This document shows positions 11,580 to 21,580 of a stretch of DNA of 64,000 nt, one piece after another. Position 1 is the first letter of the stretch. Each line of letters opens with the position of its first letter. Source of the DNA: Ascoidea rubescens DSM 1968. Its lineage: Eukaryota; Ascomycota; Saccharomycetes; Ascoideales; Ascoideaceae. The DNA lies in NCBI RefSeq assembly GCF_001661345.1, contig NW_017962923.1, forward strand, positions 1-64,000, given 5' to 3'. The translations under genes were made by a program, and so were the position numbers. The notes beneath the pieces are model-generated. The model was not told the DNA's origin. It saw nothing but the letters and a program-made list of their open reading frames with translations, and made no database searches.

Positions 11580-12170
11580 TCAATGGTGGTTTGCTGAAAA
11601 GTTTTTTAAAACATAGTCGCTTGGTTTCATGAGCCCATTTTGTCCTGTGATTAACCTATAAAACCCATTTATTTGATAACTTTTCGGAATAATATAACCA
11701 TTTTCATCCACAGCTACGAAACCGAATGTGTCTTCAGTGTCAGGTTTGGTGTTTGCATCAGGTGATTTCTCAATCTTTCTCAAGTCATAAATAGGCATAA
11801 AAGACAGGGGATAAGAAGCTGCTTCAATAATGTAGGTAAAATCATTATGAACATTATGATAAATGAAACTGTTTAAACGATCAATAAAGTGATCATTTTC
11901 GCGAAAGGTTTTTAAAATTATTTGAAGATCAATGCTACTTAAAGATGATGATACGTGTGGGAAATGACGAAATGAACCAATAGATAAAGCAGGATTGTTT
12001 TGAAATAATATCATCGTTTCAGTTGAAGAAAGCACTTGGAAAAACTTCGATGCCGAAGATGTTAGTGTTGTGATGAAGTTAAAACCTGAAAAGTGATAAA
12101 AACAATTGTATCTTACATATTGAGTATTTTTCAAGTATTTGATTGTGTTCAATGTCTTACTCATAATCAA
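11580..12170 (-). CDS. Conserved yeast protein of unknown function, 196 aa
   Basis: An intact 196-residue frame. The N-terminal half is rich in Ser, Phe and Asn. The C-terminal third looks conserved, with MPIYDLRKIEKSPD, then DTEDTFGFVAVDENGYIIP, then YQINGFYRLITGQNGLMKPSDY. I have an impression of fungal proteins with a similar C-terminal pattern but cannot name the family or a function. No confident signal peptide or membrane span; the basic, Tyr/Asn-rich first 30 residues could be a mitochondrial presequence, which is inference. The start at the first Met (MIMSK) is uncertain by two codons. It is divergent from FZO1 over a 284-bp promoter. Confidence 0.7.
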   Translation of the reverse strand: MIMSKTLNTIKYLKNTQYVRYNCFYHFSGFNFITTLTSSASKFFQVLSSTETMILFQNNPALSIGSFRHFPHVSSSLSSIDLQIILKTFRENDHFIDRLNSFIYHNVHNDFTYIIEAASYPLSFMPIYDLRKIEKSPDANTKPDTEDTFGFVAVDENGYIIPKSYQINGFYRLITGQNGLMKPSDYVLKNFSANHH

Positions 12171-12454
12171 AACTATCTTATTCAGTCCTTTCTATGTCAA
12201 AGAATAATTTCTGCAGCATGTTAATAGAACAACTACTGAATTAAATTACCCTACAATTATCATATGTCAATCCGATGGTTTTCTCTGGCTTGTTGCCGGA
12301 AAACTCGGTGCGGATAAATGGAGATGCTACTGAAACCTTTGGCATGTGACCCAAGAAAATGATCAATCAGTGATGCTTTTCTTCAGCAATCGTTTTATGT
12401 TTGTAATCCTGTAATCTTTCAGTAGATTCTTCTATTAATATTGTCACTTCCAAA

Positions 12455-15286
12455 ATGAATAACATTTATAACTATTACGATTCAAACAGCTCCAGGCGAA
12501 AACGAAATAAATATCATAATAATATAAATGATATTAAAGATTTTAAATTTTATGATGATGAAGAAAATGCTAATCATCATGATCTGCAAACCCTTGTTGA
12601 TGATTCTTCTTCAGATTTGGATGCTGATGTATTGGAAATCCCTGCAACAGTTTTCTATTCTCCTCTGTACTTTAATAACTCTCTTTCAAATCACACCTCT
12701 GCCTCTTCTTCCATATTAAATGCTCAAGGAAGTTCTAACATGGGAAGTCGCCAAGATTATCAGGCTGATAATTTTCCACAAACCAATTCTAAATCACTCA
12801 CATCTCAATTATCTCAGCTCCAATATAATGAGAATCGGATTGCCCTCGACAGATCAATAAATGTCACCATCGAAATCTTGAATGATTTGAAAATGGAGGT
12901 CAAAGAAAGACCAATTCACTATCCGGTAGAATGTTTTACTCAACATCATGATGATTTGTTGAATGATAATAAGTCACTCCGAGCACTTCAAAGACATTCA
13001 AGCTTAGATTTACCCATATCTGAGGATCATCTGCCTTCTTCAAGTCTTCCTATCGCCAGTCTTAATACTGTCGCTTCTGATTCCATTGCTCTGATTCATT
13101 TGAAGCTCTTGAATTTGAATTTCAAGACATCTGATAATATAATCGGCAATTGCAATGGTAAATTGATTGATAACTTTGACAGGCAAACCTTGTCACGATT
13201 ATTAAGCCAGAAAATTGATTCATCCATTAATCATTTATTGTCCCTTCGTGAACGTATTGACGATACATCATCAAAAGTTTTTGTCACTGGAGATCTAAAC
13301 GCAGGAAAATCTACGTTTTGTAATGCATTATTGAGAAGGAAGTTGTTACCTGAGGACCAACAACCATGTACCAATGTGTTTTGCGAAGTAATAGACTCCT
13401 CAGTAAATAATGGCATTGAGGAAGTTCATGCAATACCACTTTCAATTTTATCTCAAAGATCGAATTTATCTCAAACTTCAAATTTGTCTTTAACATTTTC
13501 TTCAAAGCCCTCTCCCTCAACTTACAACATTAAAGACGAGTCGACTTACAAAATCTTTTCAATTCATGACTTGCATGAGTTGGTCCAAGAGTCAGACAAG
13601 TATTCTTATTTAAAGGTTTATGTAAATGATAATAGAAATTTAGATGAATCGTTATTAAGAAATGGTGTTATTGATATTGCTCTTATTGATGCTCCTGGTC
13701 TAAATATGGATTCATACCAAACGACTCAAGTATTTTCCAGGCAGGAAGAAATTGATTTGGTTGTGTTTGTAGTTAATGCTGAAAATCATTTTACTTTATC
13801 GGCTAAAGAGTTTATTACTGCTGCTGCAAGAGATAAGAACTTTATATTTATTGTGGTGAACAAATTTGATAATATCAGAGACAAAAATAAGTGCATAACA
13901 AAAATATTGGATCAGGTTCAAAGATTAAGTCCAGATACTCATAAAGATGCAAGAGATTTTGTTCACTTTGTTTCTTCCTCCCAAATTCTTGATCATCAGA
14001 GTTCAACTGGTCATTTCAATAATTACCCTAACCACGGAAATGATGCAAACAACATTGACATCAATGATGATCCGAACTTTGATCATTTAGACTCATCGCT
14101 AAGAAAGTTCATTTTAGAAAAAAGAGCTTTATCCAAATTGGCTCCAGCTAAAAATTATCTTCTAAAAATTTTATCGGATGTCGAAAGTTTGTCTCTACTA
14201 AATGAAAAACTATTTTTAAAAGATAAAGAATGCGCTTCAGATAAACTAAGTCAAATCAACCCAGTTTACGAAAGACTTTTAGCTAATAGTGTCAGCTCAT
14301 TTGATGAAATTAACAAATACATTGAGAACGTCTCTTTTGATATCTATAAGTTCTCAAAAACAACAATATCGGCAGCCATTGCTGAGTTATGTTTTGTTGA
14401 TAACGATCAAATTCCTTATAAAGGTGTACATTCTATTTATCAGTATGCTTTAAAAACACAAGATCTAATGATTTCCAAAGTCCTTGAAAGTGTGGAAATT
14501 AGTGAAAACTATGCGAAAAGAAAAACTTCTGAGGGTGTTGAAAAAATTAAAATTATTGGAAAATCGGCATTGGAGAGGGATGATTTGATGGATGACAGGA
14601 TATTCAGAAATGATTTTATGTTTACCAAGAAAAGAGATACTATTGTAAGGAATCTAAATGAACCAATATCATTGTTGGATTTTTTTGATCCTTCATTTGA
14701 TCTGTTTTTGGGATTTCTTGGTTTGAAAAAACAGGCTGAGATTTCTAATAGACCATTGAATCGTTTTGGTATTCCAGAACCTAATAAAGCAAAATTCGAC
14801 TGGAAGAGTTCAGTTTCTTTGATTTTCCTTACTTCCTCCGCCAAATTATTTTTAACAAAGGATCTAATTCTCACTAATTTACATTCTTTGGGCAATTTTT
14901 CAACTCTCTTCCATTCAAAAACTTCAGTTGGCTTAGTCTTATTTTCCGTGGGATTCTTAGGAGTGTGCTGGCTAATTAATGATATTCCAAACGCCTTTAA
15001 AAATAAGTTCTCCAAAAAATTAGCCCACTCAATAAATGACTTGGACTACGCAAATACTAATTCTATGAGAATCTCAAAGGAATGCAGGCTAATTTTGAAC
15101 TATCCATTAAAAGAAATATCTGAAAATTTTCAAACAGAGATTAAAGAACAAAATGAAATGAAAGAGAAAGTTTTCCGAGAGTTAAAGGCTTTTGAAATTG
15201 GTTTAGGAACTTATAAAAAGTTACACAAAACTGCCAGAGCTCAAAGGGTATTGGTTGAATCATTTGATTTCTTGTACAACTGTTGA
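12455..15286 (+). CDS. FZO1: Mitofusin Fzo1, outer-membrane fusion GTPase
   Basis: A 943-residue dynamin-superfamily GTPase that tethers and fuses mitochondrial outer membranes. Visible GTPase motifs are the P-loop GDLNAGKST at about residues 279-287, the DAPGLNMD G3 motif at about 412 and VVNKFD (G4) at about 466. The C-terminal part has two hydrophobic segments (about residues 785-860, including VGLVLFSVGFLGVCWLI), the paired membrane anchor of the family, followed by a charged helical tail. The N-terminal 240 residues are Asn/Ser/Asp-rich and low in complexity, and the protein is somewhat longer than the roughly 855-residue S. cerevisiae Fzo1. It ends 258 bp before the convergent gene at 15545. 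Confidence 0.95.
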   Translation: MNNIYNYYDSNSSRRKRNKYHNNINDIKDFKFYDDEENANHHDLQTLVDDSSSDLDADVLEIPATVFYSPLYFNNSLSNHTSASSSILNAQGSSNMGSRQDYQADNFPQTNSKSLTSQLSQLQYNENRIALDRSINVTIEILNDLKMEVKERPIHYPVECFTQHHDDLLNDNKSLRALQRHSSLDLPISEDHLPSSSLPIASLNTVASDSIALIHLKLLNLNFKTSDNIIGNCNGKLIDNFDRQTLSRLLSQKIDSSINHLLSLRERIDDTSSKVFVTGDLNAGKSTFCNALLRRKLLPEDQQPCTNVFCEVIDSSVNNGIEEVHAIPLSILSQRSNLSQTSNLSLTFSSKPSPSTYNIKDESTYKIFSIHDLHELVQESDKYSYLKVYVNDNRNLDESLLRNGVIDIALIDAPGLNMDSYQTTQVFSRQEEIDLVVFVVNAENHFTLSAKEFITAAARDKNFIFIVVNKFDNIRDKNKCITKILDQVQRLSPDTHKDARDFVHFVSSSQILDHQSSTGHFNNYPNHGNDANNIDINDDPNFDHLDSSLRKFILEKRALSKLAPAKNYLLKILSDVESLSLLNEKLFLKDKECASDKLSQINPVYERLLANSVSSFDEINKYIENVSFDIYKFSKTTISAAIAELCFVDNDQIPYKGVHSIYQYALKTQDLMISKVLESVEISENYAKRKTSEGVEKIKIIGKSALERDDLMDDRIFRNDFMFTKKRDTIVRNLNEPISLLDFFDPSFDLFLGFLGLKKQAEISNRPLNRFGIPEPNKAKFDWKSSVSLIFLTSSAKLFLTKDLILTNLHSLGNFSTLFHSKTSVGLVLFSVGFLGVCWLINDIPNAFKNKFSKKLAHSINDLDYANTNSMRISKECRLILNYPLKEISENFQTEIKEQNEMKEKVFRELKAFEIGLGTYKKLHKTARAQRVLVESFDFLYNC

Positions 15287-15544
15287 AATCAGCTAAATAT
15301 ACTCACCAAGTTTAAATTATTTTTGGTGAAAGAAAATAACACTCTTTTTAATTATATTTCAGTTTTTCTCATTGTTGATTTCATTGTTTCTTTTTGAAAA
15401 GATTAAAATAAATATTCTTTTTCTTACTAGTCCTTAACAACTATTAAAGCGAGAAATAATATTTGGTTATTTATTTATTGTTTACGCAAAATTAAACTTT
15501 TTATATTTTTGCTGATTCTAACTCTAAAAAGTGATTTGGATTCT

Positions 15545-17587
15545 TTAGTTCTTCAAATCACAGTGGTTAAAGGGAAAATTATATGATGCAATTTGACTCG
15601 ACATTGAAGAAATTATTGTTTCACATTTTTGTATTTCCATATTTAGTTGAAAGCTGTAAGAAGGTGTAAAAAAAGATTCTATTTTGTTTAAATTTTGAAG
15701 TAGTTTCAAAACTAAACTATGATTTGACCCATTGTTTAATAGGTCGCAATCAAATAGTTTTAGTGTATTCAGCGCAATATTCAATTGATTCGTACTAATA
15801 ATAAATGTCATAAAATCATTGTTATTATCCACGTAAAAATTTATAAGTAAAAATTGCAATGCATATAGCTTTAGAAATATACTTTTCAACTCAGTCATGG
15901 TCCTGCTATGTGATATTTTCTTACCTTTTGAACTTAAAAATTTTGTATGATCAATAGCATGAAAAAGTAAAATCTTTCTAAATTTCCTGTCCAAAAAAGA
16001 ATATTTCAAATCTATTTCTTTCAAAGAAATAAGATTATCGTAGTTAATTGCAGGCAAATAATCATACCTACCTAAATCCATGACATCTTTGCTGTTGATA
16101 AGAGTAACGAACAACCAAAATTTAAACTGATAAAAAAGAGAGTTATCAGTTCTGGCCAAGTTGTTATTTGAATTATATGTATCAACTATTAGTTTCACAT
16201 AAGAAAAATTTGAGGAAAAAGAAAACAACCATAAGGGAATAAAATCATAAAACAGCTTTAATCTGATGTTCTGACAGCCTGAGTTTGAACTAAACCTATA
16301 GCCAGAGGAATTTTTATAAAAAGAAAAAGAATCTTCAACAGTAATTTTATTAGAAGCAAAAAATCTTTTATATCGTGTCGTTATTAAACTATCCTTTAAG
16401 TATTTGGGTTCTTGTTTAATGATTCTGTTCTGATCAACTGATTTGATCTGAAAGGTAAAATACCAATGTATTATCTTTCCCAAAATTTCAGAAAGAATAA
16501 CAGTAGAACTCTGCAACTGAACCACTCTAGAATCCATTGAAACCAAAGTGACTAGTTTCAACAAAAATATAAAAAGTTTTTCTGAAAATTTTGAATTCAA
16601 TGCCATGTATATTATTAACTGAAATTTGAGCAAAATTGATTCGATTGAATTAGAAAATTTTAAAATTTTAATACTTTCCTTATTAGAGCAGCCAAAATTA
16701 TTCAAGTTAATATCAGTGAGATAGTCCTCAATTTCAAATGACTTTTCCGATATCATTATATTTTCTAGAATGACATTATTGGCGCCAAGTTTTACAAGAT
16801 ATGAGACAATTATTTCAAAAGAAATTTCAAGGTTGAGGCTTGAGTTAGCGGAGCTGAAAAGTGATATTAGTTTTTGGAGAATAAAAATGTCAGTTAAATA
16901 CGTAGAATAATCTAAAATTAATTTGATTTGATTTGATGGAAATTTTCTCAGAAACCATTTAAGTAATTTATTGTTGGGAGAACCAAGTTTGCTCAAAATC
17001 CAGATTATATTTTGTTGGTGTAGTTTGGAATTTTCAATGCTTTTTGGTTGTTCGGCTGAAATATCTTCAAATGTAAAGAAAAGAAAAAAGGAGTTTTGAC
17101 TTGAATTATCAATCGGATATTTCTTTGTAAAAATTTCCTTATCTGATTGCAATAGCTTGTTTAACTCAATTCTTTCATTATCAAAGGAAAGAAAATTATG
17201 ATCAGAAATGCTTACTGTATTGCAATCATGATTTAAAAATTTAGGATAAATATCAAATAGTCTGTTGAGAGAGTAATCCTTCAGAGAGTTATTTTCGGAA
17301 TCCTTTCCAGCTAGATTTAAGTTAAGGTGATTATATATTTTATTTTGATTTATCAATATTAAATCTGCATCATTATGATCTACCAAATTTTCATTTCGAT
17401 CATTTCCATTACTTTTATCAGTAATTGAAAGATTTTTAGCCACATTTTGACCAGAACTTGGAACTAGAGATTGGAAAGAGATTTGAGAGTCATCTGGTAT
17501 AAAACTTCCAGAAAAAACATTTTTTGAGTCTAAATTTAAACAATCAGTTGGAGTAGAATTTTTTTCTTCAAACATAATTTTCAACAA
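15545..17587 (-). CDS. Orphan protein, 680 aa
   Basis: A long intact frame, clearly coding by length, but I recognise no family. The N-terminal 150 residues are polar (Asn, Ser, Asp) and probably disordered. The rest is rich in Leu, Ile, Phe, Lys and Ser, with helical-looking segments such as LLKWFLRKFPSNQIKLILDY and FSEKLFIFLLKLVTLV, suggesting an all-helical fold. No P-loop, zinc site, signal peptide or confident membrane span is visible. It is convergent with FZO1, with a long upstream gap. A diverged HEAT-type or scaffold protein is possible, which is only inference. Confidence 0.8.
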   Translation of the reverse strand: MLKIMFEEKNSTPTDCLNLDSKNVFSGSFIPDDSQISFQSLVPSSGQNVAKNLSITDKSNGNDRNENLVDHNDADLILINQNKIYNHLNLNLAGKDSENNSLKDYSLNRLFDIYPKFLNHDCNTVSISDHNFLSFDNERIELNKLLQSDKEIFTKKYPIDNSSQNSFFLFFTFEDISAEQPKSIENSKLHQQNIIWILSKLGSPNNKLLKWFLRKFPSNQIKLILDYSTYLTDIFILQKLISLFSSANSSLNLEISFEIIVSYLVKLGANNVILENIMISEKSFEIEDYLTDINLNNFGCSNKESIKILKFSNSIESILLKFQLIIYMALNSKFSEKLFIFLLKLVTLVSMDSRVVQLQSSTVILSEILGKIIHWYFTFQIKSVDQNRIIKQEPKYLKDSLITTRYKRFFASNKITVEDSFSFYKNSSGYRFSSNSGCQNIRLKLFYDFIPLWLFSFSSNFSYVKLIVDTYNSNNNLARTDNSLFYQFKFWLFVTLINSKDVMDLGRYDYLPAINYDNLISLKEIDLKYSFLDRKFRKILLFHAIDHTKFLSSKGKKISHSRTMTELKSIFLKLYALQFLLINFYVDNNNDFMTFIISTNQLNIALNTLKLFDCDLLNNGSNHSLVLKLLQNLNKIESFFTPSYSFQLNMEIQKCETIISSMSSQIASYNFPFNHCDLKN

Positions 17588-18473
17588 AAAGGTTCTATCT
17601 TTGTCGTCCTTTCAAGCAAGAACTAGATACACCAGTTCAAAATTACCAATTTTATTAATGGAAGAAATATGCAGTACCGAGGGCAAGAAAAAGCTGACAG
17701 TTGCAATGTTGGAATTCGAAAAATAAAACTTCAATTTTTGAAGCTTTTGACCCAAATTGGTGTAGCAAAATAATTTACTCTAAAACTGAGTATTAATAAA
17801 ATAGATAAATATTAAAACCGTAATTACTTTTTTCTTCAGACACTGAGAGCCAAATAAAGAGAATATGAAGCAAATGATGCTTGGAGAATCAAAAAATCTT
17901 GGGTGTGAAACTTTCAAGGAAATCAGATAAAGGTTTTATTGATTAGTAAGCATTCTGGAAAACGAACTTCTTGTTGCAGAAAGTAAAAGCATGAAAAGAG
18001 GGACTTCACCAGAGCTGTAAGGTGAAATGATGTTGGATGTTAGGATTAGGATCTATGTTCATGGTCTCAGACTTACTATTGCTTACAGTAGCCCTAATAC
18101 TAGTACTAGGGTAATAAAAAGACCATTTCTTCGCTTTTCAAAGGAGCAAAACAATAACAAAACAACAGTCAAGATTAATCACCACAAATAATATAAAAGA
18201 TTGGTAGATAGCTATTTAGAAAGAAATAAAAACAGGCAAGATTCTTAAAACTCTCAACATGCATCTTTCTTGCACTGCTAATAACATTAAACTGATAACT
18301 GGAATCTGACAAGTTGTTCACGTGAGCAAGTCTCCATCTGAGATCCAGTGACTGGCTTAGAAACTGGTCTTACCAAAACTCAACCTGATCAAGAGGTATA
18401 TAAAATAGTTTCCTTATCAAGAAAGAAATTTGAAAAAAATACATTTTCATTTTATATTCTACAAATATCAGTT
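17588..18473. promoter_or_regulatory. Long intergenic region between divergent genes
   Basis: It separates the 680-aa orphan (-) from the small membrane-protein gene (+). No coding frame stands out. A CACGTG E-box lies at 18319-18324, about 150 bp before the probable ATG at 18474. A stretch starting TGTTGGATG at 18031 and ending CAACA at 18259, with a TATAAAAG near 18190, has LTR-like ends but no matching target duplication, so it is not called. Confidence 0.45.
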
Positions 18474-18827
18474 ATGTACTATAATATTCTCAAATTCTCT
18501 TCAAAGGGATTATTTCAAAAATCAATAGGTCAAAGAATCAAAAGTATCCAAATTTCCAAGCGTTCATCTTCTAGTACTAAGCTTCTGCAATTTTCAAAAC
18601 AGAATTTGGAAATAAGAAAAACAAACACGAATTTTGGACTTAAGAAAGTTCTTAGGCCTGTTTTTAATTTCTTTGTTGTAGCTTCAATTACATACACTGC
18701 TGTTGGCAACATATGGTGGAATCTCTTTCAGAATGAGCACGAGCAGAACTTAAAGTACGAAGCATCGAAATTGGAGAGCAAGTTGGAAACTTTAAGAACA
18801 CTAAACAATTCTTTTAGAGATGAATAA
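18474..18827 (+). CDS. Small single-span membrane protein, probably mitochondrial
   Basis: I take the start at the Met beginning MYYNILKFSSKGLFQK (117 aa). The open frame extends upstream to 18348, but those residues look like untranslated sequence and would hide a basic N-terminus. Residues 1-55 are rich in Lys, Ser and Arg with no acidic residue until about residue 47, as in a mitochondrial presequence. One membrane span follows (about FNFFVVASITYTAVGNIWW), then a short charged coiled-coil tail (ASKLESKLETLRTL). The layout resembles small inner-membrane assembly factors, but I cannot assign an orthologue. Confidence 0.6.
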   Translation: MYYNILKFSSKGLFQKSIGQRIKSIQISKRSSSSTKLLQFSKQNLEIRKTNTNFGLKKVLRPVFNFFVVASITYTAVGNIWWNLFQNEHEQNLKYEASKLESKLETLRTLNNSFRDE

Positions 18828-19225
18828 TCATAGCTGGATATTATGTTTGTAGCTGATTTTGCTTTTAAATAACTTAAATACAAGTAAAAAAACAGTTTCT
18901 TAATGAACAATAAATTGATGGTGTTTCCTTGGTAGGTATCGATCTTTATGTTTGTATTGTATGTTTTTCTCTCTATTGCTATAAAACTAACGGCAAACCT
19001 CAAACACTAAAGAGAAGAATAAATCATAAATCAAAAATCAACAATATTCATTACTCAATCTCAAGAATGTACGACGATGATAAATAATAAATAAATTAAG
19101 ATCCCACTATAAAATTTTAAACATTCAAAAATTAAATAAAATCTAAAGCCCAAATGGAATACTTGGCTTAGTAACCAAAATTAACAACAAAAACATTACA
19201 AAGACCCGATTTTATTATTTTTGTT
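18828..19225. other. Convergent intergenic region
   Basis: AT-rich 3' flanks of two convergent small genes. A minus-strand 91-codon frame here overlaps the end of the upstream gene and shows no motif. No structure that I can support beyond AT-rich transcript ends. Confidence 0.4.
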
Positions 19226-19450
19226 TTATTTTGGAAAAGCAAGAGTGCTGCAATTCCAGCAGGGAAGACCAATAGTTGTATCTTGCTTGCAAAAAGAACA
19301 TTTAATAGTTTGTTGTCTAGGTTTTCTCAAATAGGTAATGTGTGACTGGAAATCATACACAATCACTCCTTGACCATTCAAATTACTTCTCCTTTCTCGA
19401 AAAGCTTTTCGAAAGGGTTCATCTTCATCTTCAAAAGGATAACGAGGCAT
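19226..19450 (-). CDS. Small zinc-ribbon protein, 74 aa
   Basis: A 74-residue frame with two CxxC knuckles, CSFC and CWNC, separated by KQDTTIGLP. It is preceded by an acidic/basic N-terminus (FEDEDEPFRKAFRERR) and a hydrophobic patch (GVIVYDFQSHITYLRKP). The spacing fits a compact one-zinc ribbon. The non-random, motif-bearing composition argues for a real gene despite its length. I know no name for it; a subunit of a larger complex is possible but unproven. Confidence 0.6.
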   Translation of the reverse strand: MPRYPFEDEDEPFRKAFRERRSNLNGQGVIVYDFQSHITYLRKPRQQTIKCSFCKQDTTIGLPCWNCSTLAFPK

Positions 19451-19509
19451 TTTTTATTTTTTGATAGCTATCCACTAAGGAAGTCAGTCAAAGGATCAAT
19501 TCGAAATCA

Positions 19510-19996
19510 ATAAAAACCCAAACCTGTGACCTGGCTGAAAGATTTGGATTTCAATCAACCTGATACACAACGTTATGATGATCAAAAAACTGAAAAGTCT
19601 TTGTGGGGTGGTTAGGTTGATGGAGTGTTAATCGAAAAATCTTATCACAGTGTTATTGTAATGAAAGAATTACCTCTGAATATTGCCCAAGTTAGAGGTC
19701 TCCAGATTGTGCTATTCGTGATTAAAGCACTAATCCGAAATCATTCTGCTTGATGTTTTTTATTTGTATTGTGCTGGTGATGTGTTGATTACGTAATATT
19801 ACGTGATCTTAAACGGCTCTTTTAATTTTCAGATGATTTTTCGTTTTTAAATGAAGATTTGCCTTTCAAATGGTCTAAGTCAATTCAAAAAATAACTAAC
19901 AAAGATCCCTCTTGCAAAAACAAAATCGTTAGTGGTCTGGAATTTCTAGTTTACTCTCCTGTTGATTTTTTATACAATATCTTCAGCGAAAGATAG
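19510..19996 (+). pseudogene. Decayed gene remnant upstream of the IOC4-like gene
   Basis: Protein-like stretches occur in order on the plus strand but in broken frames: VTWLKDLDFNQPDTQRYDD near 19530-19590, EKSYHSVIVMKELPLNIAQV near 19640-19695, a patch containing LDVFYLYCAGDVLIT near 19755-19800, and DFSFLNEDLPFKWSKSI onward to a stop at about 19996. Their composition is that of a folded protein rather than random AT-rich sequence. No single intact frame or splice model covers them, so I call a pseudogene with a few interruptions. I do not recognise the parent family. Confidence 0.5.
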
Positions 19997-20017
19997 TAAA
20001 ATTCTCGTCAAAATAGC

Positions 20018-21580
20018 ATGAGTACTCAAAACATTGTAAAAACAGATAAGTCAGCTCATGATAGAACTCTTTCACCACCTCAAGTAAATACTCAATCTCC
20101 ACCATTGACAGATGGTTCAATTGTTCTAGCCAAGGTAAAAGGATTTCCACCATGGCCGGGAATGATTATTCCACAGACTTCTGCTCCTATAAATGTGTTG
20201 CTGAACAGGCCAAAGAACGGTTTATCGTCTTCAAGACATCGCAAAAAAACGAAAATTATACTTCGAAAATCTAAAGTGAAATCAAGACAGGGTGTTTCTA
20301 AGCTGATATCATCTGAAGAATCAAGTTTGGTATCCGAAAAAGATTTAATGCAAGTTTATTTAGTCAAATTTTTCATTGGTAATGATTATATGTGGGCTAA
20401 TCAATTGGATCTACTTAAGTTGAGTTCTGAAATAATTGAGAAATTTCTAAACGAAATTCCTGTTAAAAAATCTCAACGTTTGCTTCATGAAGCTTATAAA
20501 GTTGCAAAAAATCCACCAACATTGGCCGAATTTTTAGGTTCGGAGGTTCAAGAGGACAATGAAGGTACTGCTGATGATGCTTCTGATAGTTTAAAAAATT
20601 CTGAAAATAAAAAAATATATTCATTAACTGAAGAAAAAATTGATTTAAATAGTAATTCCACAAAAAGAAACGATTTTTCCAAAATTTCTTTGAAACGTAA
20701 AACCCAAACTTCTACCAGCCTGAAAATCAATTCCAAGAAACAAAGAAAGCTTACTTCAAGCACTTCTAATACTCTCGAAACTTCCTCAATCAAAACATCA
20801 AAAGTTAAATCTCCCTGTTCTGAAAAATGGTATACAATCAAAAACATCGATGATGCAAGTGATAATACCCTGAGAGTGAAAGATTGCGATAAGGGGTGCT
20901 GGGAAAACAAATTTGGATATAAATATAAGTTTGGAATCGATTTTAATGACTATTCACAGGAAGCTTTTAAACCAGAAATTCTCAAATTCAATAGCTTTCC
21001 ACCTGCAAATGAGCTTAGTAAATCTATTCAAGCCAATTTAAAAACTTTAGAAGAAATAAGACTTTTTTTTCAAGATGTTCTTTTATCATACCATTGCAAC
21101 AGGCATATTGAACTTGATTCAAAGGTTAATTTTGATCGCAACTTCAATGAAAATGATTTAAAAACCTCAAAATCTAGCAAAAATACTGATGAAAAAGTTA
21201 GTTATTCAGGTATTCTTTTGAGTAAGGAGGATGAAAAATCATTATCAAACGAAGATTCAAAGAAAATAATTTTCTTCAACCAAAATGAAAATTTAAGAAC
21301 AGAAGATCTCTCTCTGAAAGAAGCCTTCGATGTTGTCGCTAATCACGATCCTCTGGAATTAAACCACAAATTGTCGATTTTAGAAAACTATTCACGAAAC
21401 AAAATTCCTGAGTTTTTAATTTTTAAATCAAACATCCATCGGGTGTTTATTGAGTATTTGAAGATAGAACGCCAGACCAATGTTAAAACAACTAATCCAC
21501 ATATCTCCAAACGAATTAAAAATTTGTTAAATCTCTGGATATCATCTAACGGTAATTCCATAGAAAACATTCTTTATTAA
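20018..21580 (+). CDS. IOC4: PWWP-domain chromatin protein, Ioc4-like
   Basis: A 520-residue protein. The N-terminal PWWP domain begins DGSIVLAKVKGFPPWPGMII (residues about 31-50), and the second half of the domain reads VYLVKFFIGNDYMWANQLDL. The layout, including a basic insert within the PWWP domain, matches S. cerevisiae Ioc4 (475 aa), the ISW1b remodeller subunit that reads H3K36 methylation. The middle is Ser/Lys-rich and disordered. The C-terminal 150 residues look like a helical TFIIS-N/LEDGF-type bundle (KLSILENYSRNKIPEFLIF...IKNLLNLWIS). An alternative is another PWWP protein such as Pdp3, but the length and C-terminus favour Ioc4. Confidence 0.75.
   Translation: MSTQNIVKTDKSAHDRTLSPPQVNTQSPPLTDGSIVLAKVKGFPPWPGMIIPQTSAPINVLLNRPKNGLSSSRHRKKTKIILRKSKVKSRQGVSKLISSEESSLVSEKDLMQVYLVKFFIGNDYMWANQLDLLKLSSEIIEKFLNEIPVKKSQRLLHEAYKVAKNPPTLAEFLGSEVQEDNEGTADDASDSLKNSENKKIYSLTEEKIDLNSNSTKRNDFSKISLKRKTQTSTSLKINSKKQRKLTSSTSNTLETSSIKTSKVKSPCSEKWYTIKNIDDASDNTLRVKDCDKGCWENKFGYKYKFGIDFNDYSQEAFKPEILKFNSFPPANELSKSIQANLKTLEEIRLFFQDVLLSYHCNRHIELDSKVNFDRNFNENDLKTSKSSKNTDEKVSYSGILLSKEDEKSLSNEDSKKIIFFNQNENLRTEDLSLKEAFDVVANHDPLELNHKLSILENYSRNKIPEFLIFKSNIHRVFIEYLKIERQTNVKTTNPHISKRIKNLLNLWISSNGNSIENILY

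Noticed and set aside
18031-18259. Possible solo LTR (TGTTG...CAACA with a TATAAAAG)
   Set aside because: No matching target duplication and no similarity to the other LTR fragments in the window; the ends could be chance.
19661-19996. A spliced two-exon gene using TTTTCAG as acceptor
   Set aside because: There is a good-looking acceptor near 19833, but no donor and branch site join the parts into one frame, and an upstream in-frame stop remains.
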